Shown here: positions 7,716 through 16,078 of the stretch, piece after piece
Layout: each line of letters starts with the position of its first letter
How positions within the stretch are numbered: the first letter of the stretch is position 1
Made by a program: the position numbers and the translations under genes
From: Candidatus Poribacteria bacterium
GTDB taxonomy: Bacteria > Poribacteria > WGA-4E > UBA9662
NCBI GenBank assembly: GCA_002709695.1
Contig: PAQF01000030.1
Span: forward strand, 1 to 36,511
Reading direction: 5' to 3'
Length of the DNA: 36,511 bases
Notes under the pieces: generated by a model
The model's database searches: none
What the model saw: only the letters and a program-made list of their open reading frames with translations
Told to the model about the DNA's origin: nothing

Positions 7716-8816
7716 TCAATTTTCGGTTTTGGAATACTGAAACTTGTTTGATTCGAAAAGGGCTTTCTCATATATAGAACGGCTTGGTGCAAAACTTAAG
7801 CCGACAGCTTGGTCATAGTAATACAGCGCAGTTGATGTGCGCCCTTCTGACTTATTCTCTCGTGCTTGTTTCAAGTCTTCAAAAAATGTATTTGACTCTT
7901 TCTCAAATTTCCGGATTTTCTTGCGAACTGACGGAGCCAAACCTCCTTTCAGGTCTTTGTTAACCTTATATTCATGCAACTTTTTCCGATAGGTCAAAAA
8001 AGTTTTGTAATGCGCATCAGCAAATCCAAGATTAGTTACAGGCGGTCTTTCTGTGTCAGGAAGGCTGTTTAGAAGGGATTCAGCATTCTCCACAAGTTTT
8101 GCACTTTTGTCTTCAATAGCCTTATCCAAATTCTTTTCAAATTTTGCGATTAAATTTTTATAAGTTTTACTTGCTTTTTCATCTTGGCCCAGTTTTTTCT
8201 GACATCGTGCTTGACTTAGCTTCGCAAGTTCAATAATATGATCACGGAATGGCATATTAGTACTAGCCTCCGTTGAATCTATAAGGACTTCATAAGCTTC
8301 AATAGCTTTGGCGTACTGATTTTGTTGTTCATAGCAATTACCAATTGCTACCTTAGCGTAAAGAGCTAAATGCACACCGCTCTTAGGTTTTTCATTGAAA
8401 ATTTCTTCGAACTTTGTTCTGGCAACATCATACTCACCACGGTAGTATTTGATTTTGGCGAAATTATAGCGAGCTTGATCAGCGGCGGCCGATCCTTTAT
8501 ATCTTTGGAAAATTTCTTGGAAGGCAACTTCTGCTACTTGAAGTTGATCAGCATTTGTGTCGTCAGAATCAAGCCAATTGTTTTCGGCTTCGTTAAACGT
8601 TTCAAAGGCTTCTGTGAGTGTAACTGATGCTTCGGCTCTTTTGCTCTGTAATTGCTGTTGACGCAGTGCAAGCCCAACAGTTCCTACAATAATTATGATC
8701 ACTGCAATAGCAAGGTTCTTCGCATGGCGTTTTGCAAACGTGCCGACACTCAACACAAAACTTCTAAAAGTATCGCTTTCGACATCTATCGTGTTTTTCT
8801 GTCTTTCTTTTGTCAT
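7716..8816 (-). CDS. YfgM-like TPR membrane protein
   Basis: 366 residues. The N-terminal 33 residues are cytoplasmic, and a single transmembrane helix follows (about 34-51, AIAVIIIIVGTVGLAL). The rest is an extracytoplasmic helical domain with tetratricopeptide-like units (AADQARYNFAKIKYYRGEYDVARTKFEE region, and VAIGNCYEQQNQYAKAIEAYEVL region). This layout resembles YfgM/ancillary SecYEG translocon subunits and other tol-pal-type TPR proteins. A role in envelope protein handling is inferred from architecture only. It is the first gene of the minus-strand run leading into mutS2, dnaG and rpoD. A -10 TATAAT lies about 30 nt upstream. Confidence 0.75.
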   Translation of the reverse strand: MTKERQKNTIDVESDTFRSFVLSVGTFAKRHAKNLAIAVIIIIVGTVGLALRQQQLQSKRAEASVTLTEAFETFNEAENNWLDSDDTNADQLQVAEVAFQEIFQRYKGSAAADQARYNFAKIKYYRGEYDVARTKFEEIFNEKPKSGVHLALYAKVAIGNCYEQQNQYAKAIEAYEVLIDSTEASTNMPFRDHIIELAKLSQARCQKKLGQDEKASKTYKNLIAKFEKNLDKAIEDKSAKLVENAESLLNSLPDTERPPVTNLGFADAHYKTFLTYRKKLHEYKVNKDLKGGLAPSVRKKIRKFEKESNTFFEDLKQARENKSEGRTSTALYYYDQAVGLSFAPSRSIYEKALFESNKFQYSKTEN

Positions 8817-8846
8817 CTATATGAGCTAGGTCTCCCTATGTACGAA

Positions 8847-8875
8847 ATTATATTTGCTACAGTATTGATCTAATA
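8847..8875 (-). promoter_or_regulatory. possible promoter of the YfgM-like/mutS2/dnaG run
   Basis: A perfect TATAAT (8852-8847, minus strand) lies about 30 nt before the ATG. The hexamer 17 bp upstream, TATTAG, matches the -35 consensus poorly, so the call rests on the -10 and its position. Confidence 0.35.
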
Positions 8876-8889
8876 CACGAGACGAGGAA

Positions 8890-8961
8890 AGCGGGAAACA
8901 GAACTTGAATCCGCAGCTCCAGGGTTGGGAATCTGAGGCTTTACCATTGGGCTATTCCCGC
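8890..8961 (-). tRNA. tRNA-Gly (CCC)-like gene with mismatched D and anticodon stems
   Basis: The minus strand has the length and landmarks of tRNA-Gly. The acceptor is a perfect GCGGGAA/TTCCCGC. The D loop is AATGGTA. The anticodon loop TTCCCAA gives CCC. The T arm GCGGA/TCTGT encloses TTCAAGT. The two middle arms are damaged: the D stem GCCC/AAGC keeps only two pairs, and the anticodon stem TCAGA/CCCTG keeps only one or two. A shifted fold (TCAG/CTGG) would give a 10-nt anticodon loop. CCA is not encoded. A consensus promoter lies directly upstream. It may be a decaying tRNA, a tRNA with unusual folding, or a tRNA-like RNA. Confidence 0.6.
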
Positions 8962-8977
8962 AAAAAATTTGTCGAGG

Positions 8978-9007
8978 ATTATACTAATTTAATGCCTAGA
9001 TTGTCAA
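8978..9007 (-). promoter_or_regulatory. sigma-70 promoter of the tRNA-Gly-like gene
   Basis: On the minus strand TTGACA (9007-9002), an 18-bp spacer and TATAAT (8983-8978) match both consensus hexamers perfectly. Transcription should start about 10 nt before the tRNA. The spacer contains AGGCATTA and the -10 continues as TATAATCCT, both shared with the tRNA-Met/Val promoter. Confidence 0.8.
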
Positions 9008-9051
9008 GGTATTTGTGACATATAGCTTACGATAAGAATGCTTTTGTAAGT

Positions 9052-9957
9052 TTATTGAGTCAAACTCTGACTGGGCTCTTCGATCAATTCTGATGTTCCA
9101 TTTTCCAGATTACTATTTGTTGCTTGTTTGTGGAAAAGGAATAACAACCCCATTCCGGTAACCAGCAGGGCCAAAATCGATACTGCTAGCTCTCCTGAGC
9201 TACCAGTGTTTTTGAAGATTTGACGAATTGATATTATTGATATGGTGATTGAAAATATTATGACGATCAAACATGGTAGTAAATGCAAATTAGCCTTGAT
9301 AGCTAGAAGTGCAATAAGTGAAAACATGAAACCTACGAGTGTGAGTTTGCTGAAATGGAAACGTTGTCCATCATCCGACTCTAACCGAGAGCGTAAAGGT
9401 GGGACATCACGGTATGTAGACTCAATAAGTCTGGTGAATTCCAGCATCATTCTATGATCTTTAAGCCATTTAAAGAGCTCGGGATATTCGTGTTTCAGAA
9501 GAATCGAAAACTCTTGACGTTGCGCACTAAAGTCAGTAAACTCCTCCCATCGGTCTTCACCAACTATGTAGTAAGGTTCTAACCCCATCCGAAGTTCATA
9601 ACCGTGACCAACATGGTGAACAACTTTACCGATGTCTCCTCGGTCCGCAATTGTTATGGATGAAATGTCTGTCGGTGTGGTTGTTGGTGTTTCTGATTCT
9701 GTTGTTACTGTCTCCCCGGTAGGTACCTCCTTATTCTTTAAGTTACTATCTATGATGACGAGATCGATATGACTAACAATTTCTTTCGCGCTGACCTCAT
9801 CTTCTAGGCCAACAAATAAAGCGATTTCACGACTACCAGAGTTGGTCTGTCGCTTTTTCATTAAGGATTGAATTCCTTCTCGTTTCAATTGTGTTTGAAT
9901 CAACTGAGCGTTCCATTGATCAAATGTAGAATAAATTTCAATTACATTCTTCTGCAT
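9052..9957 (-). CDS. DUF2007-like membrane protein
   Basis: 301 residues. The first about 70 residues (IEIYSTFDQWNAQLIQTQLKREGI, then a strand and LEDEVSAKEIVSHI) have the ferredoxin-like pattern of the DUF2007 putative signal-transducing domain. A Thr/Glu-rich linker follows (about 75-100). Then comes a soluble helical segment of unknown type with conserved-looking aromatics (YYIVGEDRWEEF). Three hydrophobic helices lie near the C-terminus (about 205-222, 226-245, 257-277), followed by a short polar tail. There is no signal peptide, so the N-terminal domain is probably cytoplasmic. It stands alone on the minus strand: downstream is the tRNA-Gly promoter and upstream a 650-bp gap. No Shine-Dalgarno is obvious before the ATG. 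Function is unknown. Confidence 0.7.
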   Translation of the reverse strand: MQKNVIEIYSTFDQWNAQLIQTQLKREGIQSLMKKRQTNSGSREIALFVGLEDEVSAKEIVSHIDLVIIDSNLKNKEVPTGETVTTESETPTTTPTDISSITIADRGDIGKVVHHVGHGYELRMGLEPYYIVGEDRWEEFTDFSAQRQEFSILLKHEYPELFKWLKDHRMMLEFTRLIESTYRDVPPLRSRLESDDGQRFHFSKLTLVGFMFSLIALLAIKANLHLLPCLIVIIFSITISIISIRQIFKNTGSSGELAVSILALLVTGMGLLFLFHKQATNSNLENGTSELIEEPSQSLTQ

Positions 9958-10335
9958 AGCTATATTATTTGATACTTTGCCTGTATCTGGGTATTTGGTT
10001 AATCGGTAAATCTTACCAAGTTTTAACTTTAAATATGCTTAATGGTTAGCTGTAGTTGAACGAAAATCTTGCAGTGATTTTCCTCGTCTCCGAAAAACCA
10101 AAGGTGAATTTCCATTTTATCACAACAAATATTCTACCATTGTACTCTGGTCATTACCAAAATCAATTCTCTGTCTATTCTAGACGACAGTTGCGAATGA
10201 ATTCCAAATGTCCTTCCATGTGATCGGGCACATTCTTACCCATTTTTTAATAGGATGTCAGTCTCAAGACGGAGCACATATACAATTTAGGTCTAGAACT
10301 TAATGACTTAATGTTTTCTTGACGTATATTTGGAA

Positions 10336-10352
10336 CTAATTGAGTCAATTAG
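10336..10352. promoter_or_regulatory. 17-bp perfect palindrome, possible operator
   Basis: CTAATTGAGTCAATTAG is an exact 8+1+8 inverted repeat, typical in size for a dimeric regulator site. It lies about 175 bp upstream of the promoter of the envelope operon and about 380 bp upstream of the DUF2007-like gene. Confidence 0.4.
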
Positions 10353-10524
10353 GGATCAAACAACGCTTTGGAAATTTCTAGAGTCATAAACATAGATGAG
10401 GAAGCCTTGGTTTCGACTAATTGTCACAACAACATGGGTTATGAAACTCTCCTAGAACAATTCGGATATAATGTCCATTTAATTTTTTTATTCTGCATGT
10501 GATAAAGCTTCGAGTTGTCAAAGC

Positions 10525-10553
10525 TTGATGGTAAACTGAACTTCTGATATAAT
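10525..10553 (+). promoter_or_regulatory. promoter of the envelope operon
   Basis: TTGATG (10525-10530), a 17-bp spacer and a perfect TATAAT (10548-10553). The expected start near 10560 gives a leader of about 50 nt to the TTG start of the beta-helix gene. Confidence 0.65.
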
Positions 10554-10609
10554 TTGAATCCCAGCTTGTATCCAGTTTATAAATTTTAGAATCTAGGACC
10601 ATCGAAGAA

Positions 10610-13600
10610 TTGATCCGAGAAAGAAATACCCTAGTTTTTATCCTGCTACTTTTTGCTTCATTCGCGCAAGCAATTACTATTTTTGTCCCAAAAGATCAGC
10701 CTACCATACAAAATGCTATTCATGTTGCTTCCAATGGGGATGAAGTTATTGTATCAACTGGAGTTTATCAAGAAACGATTGCATTTAATGGTAAAAACAT
10801 TATTCTCCGGTCGATCAACCCAGCAGATAAAGACATAGTGAGAACTACAATCATCGATGGTGGGGCCAAAGACTCTGTTATTACCTTGACGGGGAGTGAA
10901 AACGAAACATGTGTCCTTTCAGGGTTCACAATTACGAATGGCAATTCAGTGAATGGTGGTGGGATAAATGGAAATGGTTCTAAAGCAACAATTGAGTATT
11001 GTTTTATCATTGCAAATTCTTCGACCAGTTTGTCAGCCAATGTTAGTGGGGGAGGGATTCATGGTATAAACGGTATTATTCAATATAACACAATCAGAGG
11101 AAATTCGGTAGAGACTCTGTCTGGCTCACGTGTGGCAGCCAGTGGGGGAGCAATTTCCAACAGTAATGGCATTATTCGAAATAATGCCATTACAAATAAT
11201 TTCGCCTATGCGCCTTCTGCAAGTGCTAGTGGAGGAGGATTGGCCTATTGTGATGGTCTCATTGAAAACAATATCATTGCTAATAATGTAGTGTCGGCTG
11301 CCTGGAGTACTTTCGGTGGAGGACTAGCTTATTGTAGTGGTTATATTATTAATAATACAATCGTTTACAATGAACTCCGGTCAAAAACAGGTTTAGCTAC
11401 CTACCAGAAAGGGAGTGGGCTCTACTTTTGTCAAGGTAAAATTAAAAACAGTATCATCTGGAAAAATTTAAATGCTCACCAAATCATGGCAACAAGCATA
11501 CCATCTTATTCGTGTATTGAAGGAGGTCTGGCTGGTATTGGTTCGGTCAATGAGCAGCCTAAATTTATTTCACTGCTGAATCAGGATTTTCGACTCAGTG
11601 CAGGGTCGCCTTGCATTAATGCTGGTGATAATAAAGATGCTCCACGAATAGATTTTACTGGTACCTCTCGGGTTTTGGAAGTTGATATTGGTGCATACGA
11701 ATGGACAAGTTTGCCTCTTGTGATATGGAGTTCAAGTCAAGTTAACAACAGAACAGCACAATTAAAGGGACAAATTAATCCGAACGGTAATGTGACTGAA
11801 TACTATTTCGAATATGGTCAAACAAACAATTATGGACAAACTACAGACGTCAAAAAACTGACTGGTGAATTTGCGATTCTGAAAATTAGTGAGGTAATCA
11901 CCGATCTAGAACCGAATCAAACTTATCATTTCCGTTTAAATGCCCAAAATGATGCTGGGTTTGTCTATGGAGTTGACCAAACTTTTACTTCCGAGGTGCC
12001 GGTTATTTATGTCCCTAGAGACCAACCAACAATTCAGGATGCTGTTGATTTTGCTACAACTGGGGACACAGTTATAATTGCTGATGGGATCTACATAGGA
12101 TCTCGAAATAAAAATATCGACTTTCAAGGTAAATCAATTACTGTTAGATCAGAGAATGGAGCTAATCGTTGTGTGATTAACTGCGAGGGGCAGGGACAAG
12201 GTTTCTTATTTCATAATAATGAAACCGCTGGGTCAGCTATCATTGGTCTCACAATCACCAATGGAAGCGGAAATGGAGGGGCAATATCGTGTATTGGTTC
12301 TTCCCCTACTATTAGGAACTGTAGGATTTCGAATAATACGGCTGCAAGTACTAATGATGGTTATGGTGGTGGGATTTACTGCCGTGATGCAAATCCCGTT
12401 ATCTCTGACTGTGAAATCCTAAATAATGATTATGGCGGAATATATTGTATTCACTCGTCACCCAAAATCATAGGTTGTAAATTCGTGGCTAACAATACCA
12501 GCACGAATGGTGGCGGTATACGTTGTGACTTTTCCTCTCCTGTGATTACAAATACCATCTTTGACAGAAACACTTCCGGAGATCATGGGGGTGCGATCTA
12601 TTGTCAATCCTCCTCTCCAATAATCACCAACTCGTTTTTTACGGAAAATTCTGCTAAGTATGGAGGTGCAATTGCAGGGCTTATCTATTCCATGCCTTCT
12701 GTGATCAACTGCACGCTTACGGCGAACACGGCAGCAACTTCAGGTGGTGCCGTTCATGTCAAAGCTACGTCGTACCCAGAAATTAACAATACGCTGATTT
12801 GGGATAACGTACCCAATGAAATTCATTTTGAAGGGAACCTTCTTCCTGTCTCTTATTCAAATATTAAAGGTGGGTATCAAGGAACGGGAAATATCGATAC
12901 AAATCCGATTTTTGTTGATGTCGAGTCAGATGATTATCGACTCATGGCCTCAAGTGAATGCATTGGTTCTGCAAGTTTGAGTTTTGCTCCGCCAACCGAC
13001 TTATTAGGTGACCTCAGGAGGAATCCTCCAACGATAGGGGCCTACGAAGTTGGTGTTGACATACCATACCAGTACAAAATCCATGTGGAATCAGGTGTAG
13101 GAGGCTTAATTCTACCAGACGGTGAAGTGGTTGTAGATCGCAAGATGGATCAATCGTTTACTATAAAGCCGAATGATGGGTACTATCTTTCAGATGTTGA
13201 AGTCAATGGTGGTTCTGTTGGAGTGATTACTAAATACACTTTCAATAAAGTCAGATCCAATCATACCATTCGAGCAACATTCGCTAGTTTGCCAAAATCA
13301 CTATCAATCAAAAGTGAAAAATTGCTTTATAAAGGCAATACTGCTGAACTTCGTATCGAGTTATTGGATCTTAATGGCGATAAGGCCAACGCTGTACAGC
13401 CGGTCATCATTGAATTGAAATCAACTAGTGAAGACAACATTTTCAGTGCGGGTATTAACAATTCTATTCCAATTAATGGAATTACAATACCCGAAGGTCA
13501 GAATTCTGGTAACTTTTTTTATACAGATTTAGTAGTTGGTATATCAAGTGTTTCGGCGACAGCAAGAGACCTAAACCCTGTTACACAGGAACTTGAGATT

Positions 13601-15412
13601 AGAAGTGCTGTTGACAGCATTTTTATTGATGGGAATCCAGTGACATTCCACCAAGTAGCAACTATTACAGCTCAAGGGAGATCGGATCAGCGAGCTGTAT
13701 TTTCCATTGCTAATTTGGTCGTTGATCAAATCATGGTTGAATCTCCTGATGCAAAAGGGAAATATTTGGCCCAATTTACTCCGATCGCTGATAAGCATCT
13801 GGAAGGTAACTACGATGTCACTGTCAAGATTGGAGAAAGTTGGCAAACATTGAAAAATGGGATCATTATTAATACTACACCAATTATAAAAGCTCCCACG
13901 ATCAACCGTGCTCAGCTACGGAACGGTCAATTATTAATGATACAGGTGGAAGGAAACCGGTCTGGGCTTTTGGTAATTGCTGATATTTCTGAATTGGACT
14001 CAACCGCGAGTGGTCCAATAAAACTTGCCGAAAACCGATCACTGAAAAGGATGTATTCAGCAACCGTTCGTGTTCATGATGACAATGAACATGATGATGG
14101 GATGAAAACTATAAAGATTTCTGCACAAGATCCGCAAGGGAATAAGACGAGTCAACTTACCCAAAGAATCGCGTTACGCAATGTTTTTGATTTTGAATTG
14201 AGTATTCCCAAGAATATTGGTTTAATCCATATTCCAATACAAATCAGCCATGTGAATGGAAAACCAATGATGGTTAAGACTGTTGGTGATTTGTATGATG
14301 TCCTTGGTGGACCCAAAAACGTTAACTTTTTGATTGCTTACGATCATGGCTCTTTGATTTGGAGAAGTTTTCTTGGGGATCGCAGTTATGGCAAACTGGC
14401 TAATCAACTCATTTCAGAAACTACGGGTATTCTCAGCGTTATGCGGAACCCTGTGACTCTGAAACTTGTTGGCAAAGCCCTTGGAAAGCGTGGGGGAAGT
14501 CGAATCAAACTCTACAAGGGCTTAAATTTAATTGGTCTTCCTCTTAACGATGATCGTTTTCAATATTTGAGCGACCTCCTCGACGTTGACGAAATTGGGG
14601 AAATTGTCAAAGGGATTGTAGCTGCCGAAAATGGCGTTTTCAGAACAATTGCTCGATCCAATGATAAGGATGGACTAGTCGTTGTCCATGATATACCTAT
14701 AGAACCTGGAAAAGCAGTTGCATTTATCTGTTCCGAAGAAGGGACAATTGATGTTATGGGGGAAACTTGGAGCCAGCTAGAAGAAAGCCATCCTCCTTTG
14801 GCCTCACCAACTACTGTAACAGAGATGGATTTTAGTAGCACGCCCATCTTAGTTGTACAAGGCCTTTTGCCCTATGAAGCGGGTGTGACACAATTGGCTG
14901 TTAAGAACTTATCAAAAGGTTATGCACTGAATTCCATGGTTATCAACAATTATTATCAGGCTTCTTTTGTCAGTTTGAATGCGGAAGTTATGGTGGAAAT
15001 TGGGGATATTATTGAAATTAGTGCATCGAAAAGTACTGGAGCCGTAGAAATTGAGACTGCTAAACATGTTATAACGCTTCAGGATATCCAAAATAAGCGG
15101 ATTCATGTGGATTTAACGGCAGTTTCGGTTCCAAATGTATCGAGTCTTAGCCAAAACTTTCCTAACCCGTTTAATCCAGAGACTTGGATCCATTATCAAC
15201 TCCCGGAACTATCAGATGTTAGGGTTTTAATTTATGATGTGTCTGGTACTTTGGTCCGCCAGATTTTTGTTGGTTTAAAACCCATTGGAACTCATATAAC
15301 ACACTGGGATGGTCGGTCAACTACGGGTGAGCAGATGGCAAGTGGAATTTACTACTATCACCTTGATGCAGGGAATTTTCAATTCACGCGAAAGATGACT
15401 CTTCTCAAATGA
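10610..15412 (+). CDS. secreted parallel beta-helix protein with FlgD-like C-terminal sorting domain
   Basis: 1600 residues. The start is TTG, with AGGA 11 nt upstream; no ATG is near, and this start gives a clean signal peptide (cleavage after SFAQA, about 21). Two right-handed beta-helix (NosD/PbH1-like) domains, at about 22-365 and 464-815, each open with the same phrase (VPKDQPTIQNA / VPRDQPTIQDA) and contain many N-x-I/SGGG-type coils. An FN3-like module lies between them (about 370-460). An InlB-type bacterial repeat follows (about 820-895, GYYLSDVEVNGGS), then further beta-rich regions. The end (about 1510-1600) has NFPNPFNPETW, an Ig-like FlgD fold and the closing YYYHLDAG-FQFTRKMTLLK, as in surface proteins using a C-terminal sorting signal. 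Beta-helices of this kind often bind or cleave polysaccharide; no catalytic residues are evident. Confidence 0.9.
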   Translation: MIRERNTLVFILLLFASFAQAITIFVPKDQPTIQNAIHVASNGDEVIVSTGVYQETIAFNGKNIILRSINPADKDIVRTTIIDGGAKDSVITLTGSENETCVLSGFTITNGNSVNGGGINGNGSKATIEYCFIIANSSTSLSANVSGGGIHGINGIIQYNTIRGNSVETLSGSRVAASGGAISNSNGIIRNNAITNNFAYAPSASASGGGLAYCDGLIENNIIANNVVSAAWSTFGGGLAYCSGYIINNTIVYNELRSKTGLATYQKGSGLYFCQGKIKNSIIWKNLNAHQIMATSIPSYSCIEGGLAGIGSVNEQPKFISLLNQDFRLSAGSPCINAGDNKDAPRIDFTGTSRVLEVDIGAYEWTSLPLVIWSSSQVNNRTAQLKGQINPNGNVTEYYFEYGQTNNYGQTTDVKKLTGEFAILKISEVITDLEPNQTYHFRLNAQNDAGFVYGVDQTFTSEVPVIYVPRDQPTIQDAVDFATTGDTVIIADGIYIGSRNKNIDFQGKSITVRSENGANRCVINCEGQGQGFLFHNNETAGSAIIGLTITNGSGNGGAISCIGSSPTIRNCRISNNTAASTNDGYGGGIYCRDANPVISDCEILNNDYGGIYCIHSSPKIIGCKFVANNTSTNGGGIRCDFSSPVITNTIFDRNTSGDHGGAIYCQSSSPIITNSFFTENSAKYGGAIAGLIYSMPSVINCTLTANTAATSGGAVHVKATSYPEINNTLIWDNVPNEIHFEGNLLPVSYSNIKGGYQGTGNIDTNPIFVDVESDDYRLMASSECIGSASLSFAPPTDLLGDLRRNPPTIGAYEVGVDIPYQYKIHVESGVGGLILPDGEVVVDRKMDQSFTIKPNDGYYLSDVEVNGGSVGVITKYTFNKVRSNHTIRATFASLPKSLSIKSEKLLYKGNTAELRIELLDLNGDKANAVQPVIIELKSTSEDNIFSAGINNSIPINGITIPEGQNSGNFFYTDLVVGISSVSATARDLNPVTQELEIRSAVDSIFIDGNPVTFHQVATITAQGRSDQRAVFSIANLVVDQIMVESPDAKGKYLAQFTPIADKHLEGNYDVTVKIGESWQTLKNGIIINTTPIIKAPTINRAQLRNGQLLMIQVEGNRSGLLVIADISELDSTASGPIKLAENRSLKRMYSATVRVHDDNEHDDGMKTIKISAQDPQGNKTSQLTQRIALRNVFDFELSIPKNIGLIHIPIQISHVNGKPMMVKTVGDLYDVLGGPKNVNFLIAYDHGSLIWRSFLGDRSYGKLANQLISETTGILSVMRNPVTLKLVGKALGKRGGSRIKLYKGLNLIGLPLNDDRFQYLSDLLDVDEIGEIVKGIVAAENGVFRTIARSNDKDGLVVVHDIPIEPGKAVAFICSEEGTIDVMGETWSQLEESHPPLASPTTVTEMDFSSTPILVVQGLLPYEAGVTQLAVKNLSKGYALNSMVINNYYQASFVSLNAEVMVEIGDIIEISASKSTGAVEIETAKHVITLQDIQNKRIHVDLTAVSVPNVSSLSQNFPNPFNPETWIHYQLPELSDVRVLIYDVSGTLVRQIFVGLKPIGTHITHWDGRSTTGEQMASGIYYYHLDAGNFQFTRKMTLLK

Positions 15413-15418
15413 TTGAAC

Positions 15419-15439
15419 CTGTTATAATATATTTAACAG
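15419..15439. promoter_or_regulatory. inverted repeat between beta-helix and lipoprotein genes
   Basis: CTGTTA (15419-15424) and TAACAG (15434-15439) are perfect arms around 9 nt. There is no T-tract. A TATAAT overlaps the left side (15423-15428) but has no good -35. It may be a small operator, a weak internal promoter, or chance. Confidence 0.3.
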
Positions 15440-15472
15440 CCTGATGTTGAAGTGTGGGGTTTAGAGGGTAAA

Positions 15473-16075
15473 ATGCAAATTGCTCGTCTGTTTTCTCTTG
15501 TCGCTTTAGTGTTACTCCTAATTAGCTGCGGCGCGGATTTTGATGATACAGTTGATGTCAACGAACTAGTCAGTTCAGGATGGGAGAAGTACGCTGTAGG
15601 TGAATTTGACGAAGCACTCAATTTGTTTAACCAAGCAATACTAGCAGATAACCAGAGTTCGGATGCTCAGATTGGAATTGGGTGGAGTTTTTTTGGCAAA
15701 CAAAAAGCACAAAGTGCAATCAATGAGTTTGAAAAGGCATTGGTATTGAAATCTGATGCAACCGATGCATATGTAGGCCTTTCTGGCGCGTACCTTGCAG
15801 TTGAGAACTACAAATCTGCTATTGAAAATGCTCAGGCGGCGCTCGACCTGCAACCAGATTATACTTTCGTACATAATCCTTTAATTACGAGTAGAAACTT
15901 ACATCTCGTTATTGCCAAAAGCTATTATTTTCTTGGAAATCTTGAGCAATCTCTGGATTCTATTCGTACTATTGATGAATCAATGGAGGTAGAAAAAAGC
16001 AACCTTGAATCCGAGTTACCGAAGATTTTAGAAAAATTGACTCAAAATTTGGCACAAGGTATGACTAACGAGTAA
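15473..16075 (+). CDS. TPR lipoprotein
   Basis: 200 residues. I start at the ATG at 15473, because GAGG lies 6 nt upstream and this start gives a classic lipoprotein signal (LLLISC, Cys19). An upstream GTG seven codons earlier is open but would spoil the signal. The mature part is made of tetratricopeptide units: SGWEKYAVGEFDEALNLFNQA, then IGIGWSFFGKQKAQSAINEFEKAL, then YVGLSGAYLAVENYKSAIENA, and a fourth near the end. Periplasmic lipoproteins like this act as assembly scaffolds for envelope machinery. It lies 60 bp after the beta-helix gene and 3 bp before the next gene. That context suggests a role in handling surface proteins, which is inference. Confidence 0.85.
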   Translation: MQIARLFSLVALVLLLISCGADFDDTVDVNELVSSGWEKYAVGEFDEALNLFNQAILADNQSSDAQIGIGWSFFGKQKAQSAINEFEKALVLKSDATDAYVGLSGAYLAVENYKSAIENAQAALDLQPDYTFVHNPLITSRNLHLVIAKSYYFLGNLEQSLDSIRTIDESMEVEKSNLESELPKILEKLTQNLAQGMTNE

Positions 16076-16078
16076 GAC

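Larger units (their letters stand above)
9958..10609. other. 650-bp intergenic region between divergent genes
   Basis: I see no convincing coding sequence here; one 61-codon minus-strand frame near its right end has no supporting features. It holds a 17-bp perfect palindrome (10336-10352), a good plus-strand promoter (10525-10553), and a small GGTAA/TTACC hairpin near 10004-10016. The remainder is AT-rich and unexplained. Confidence 0.6.

Noticed and set aside
10417-10602. 61-codon minus-strand frame upstream of the beta-helix gene
   Set aside because: It overlaps the plus-strand promoter, has no recognisable motif and no ribosome site.
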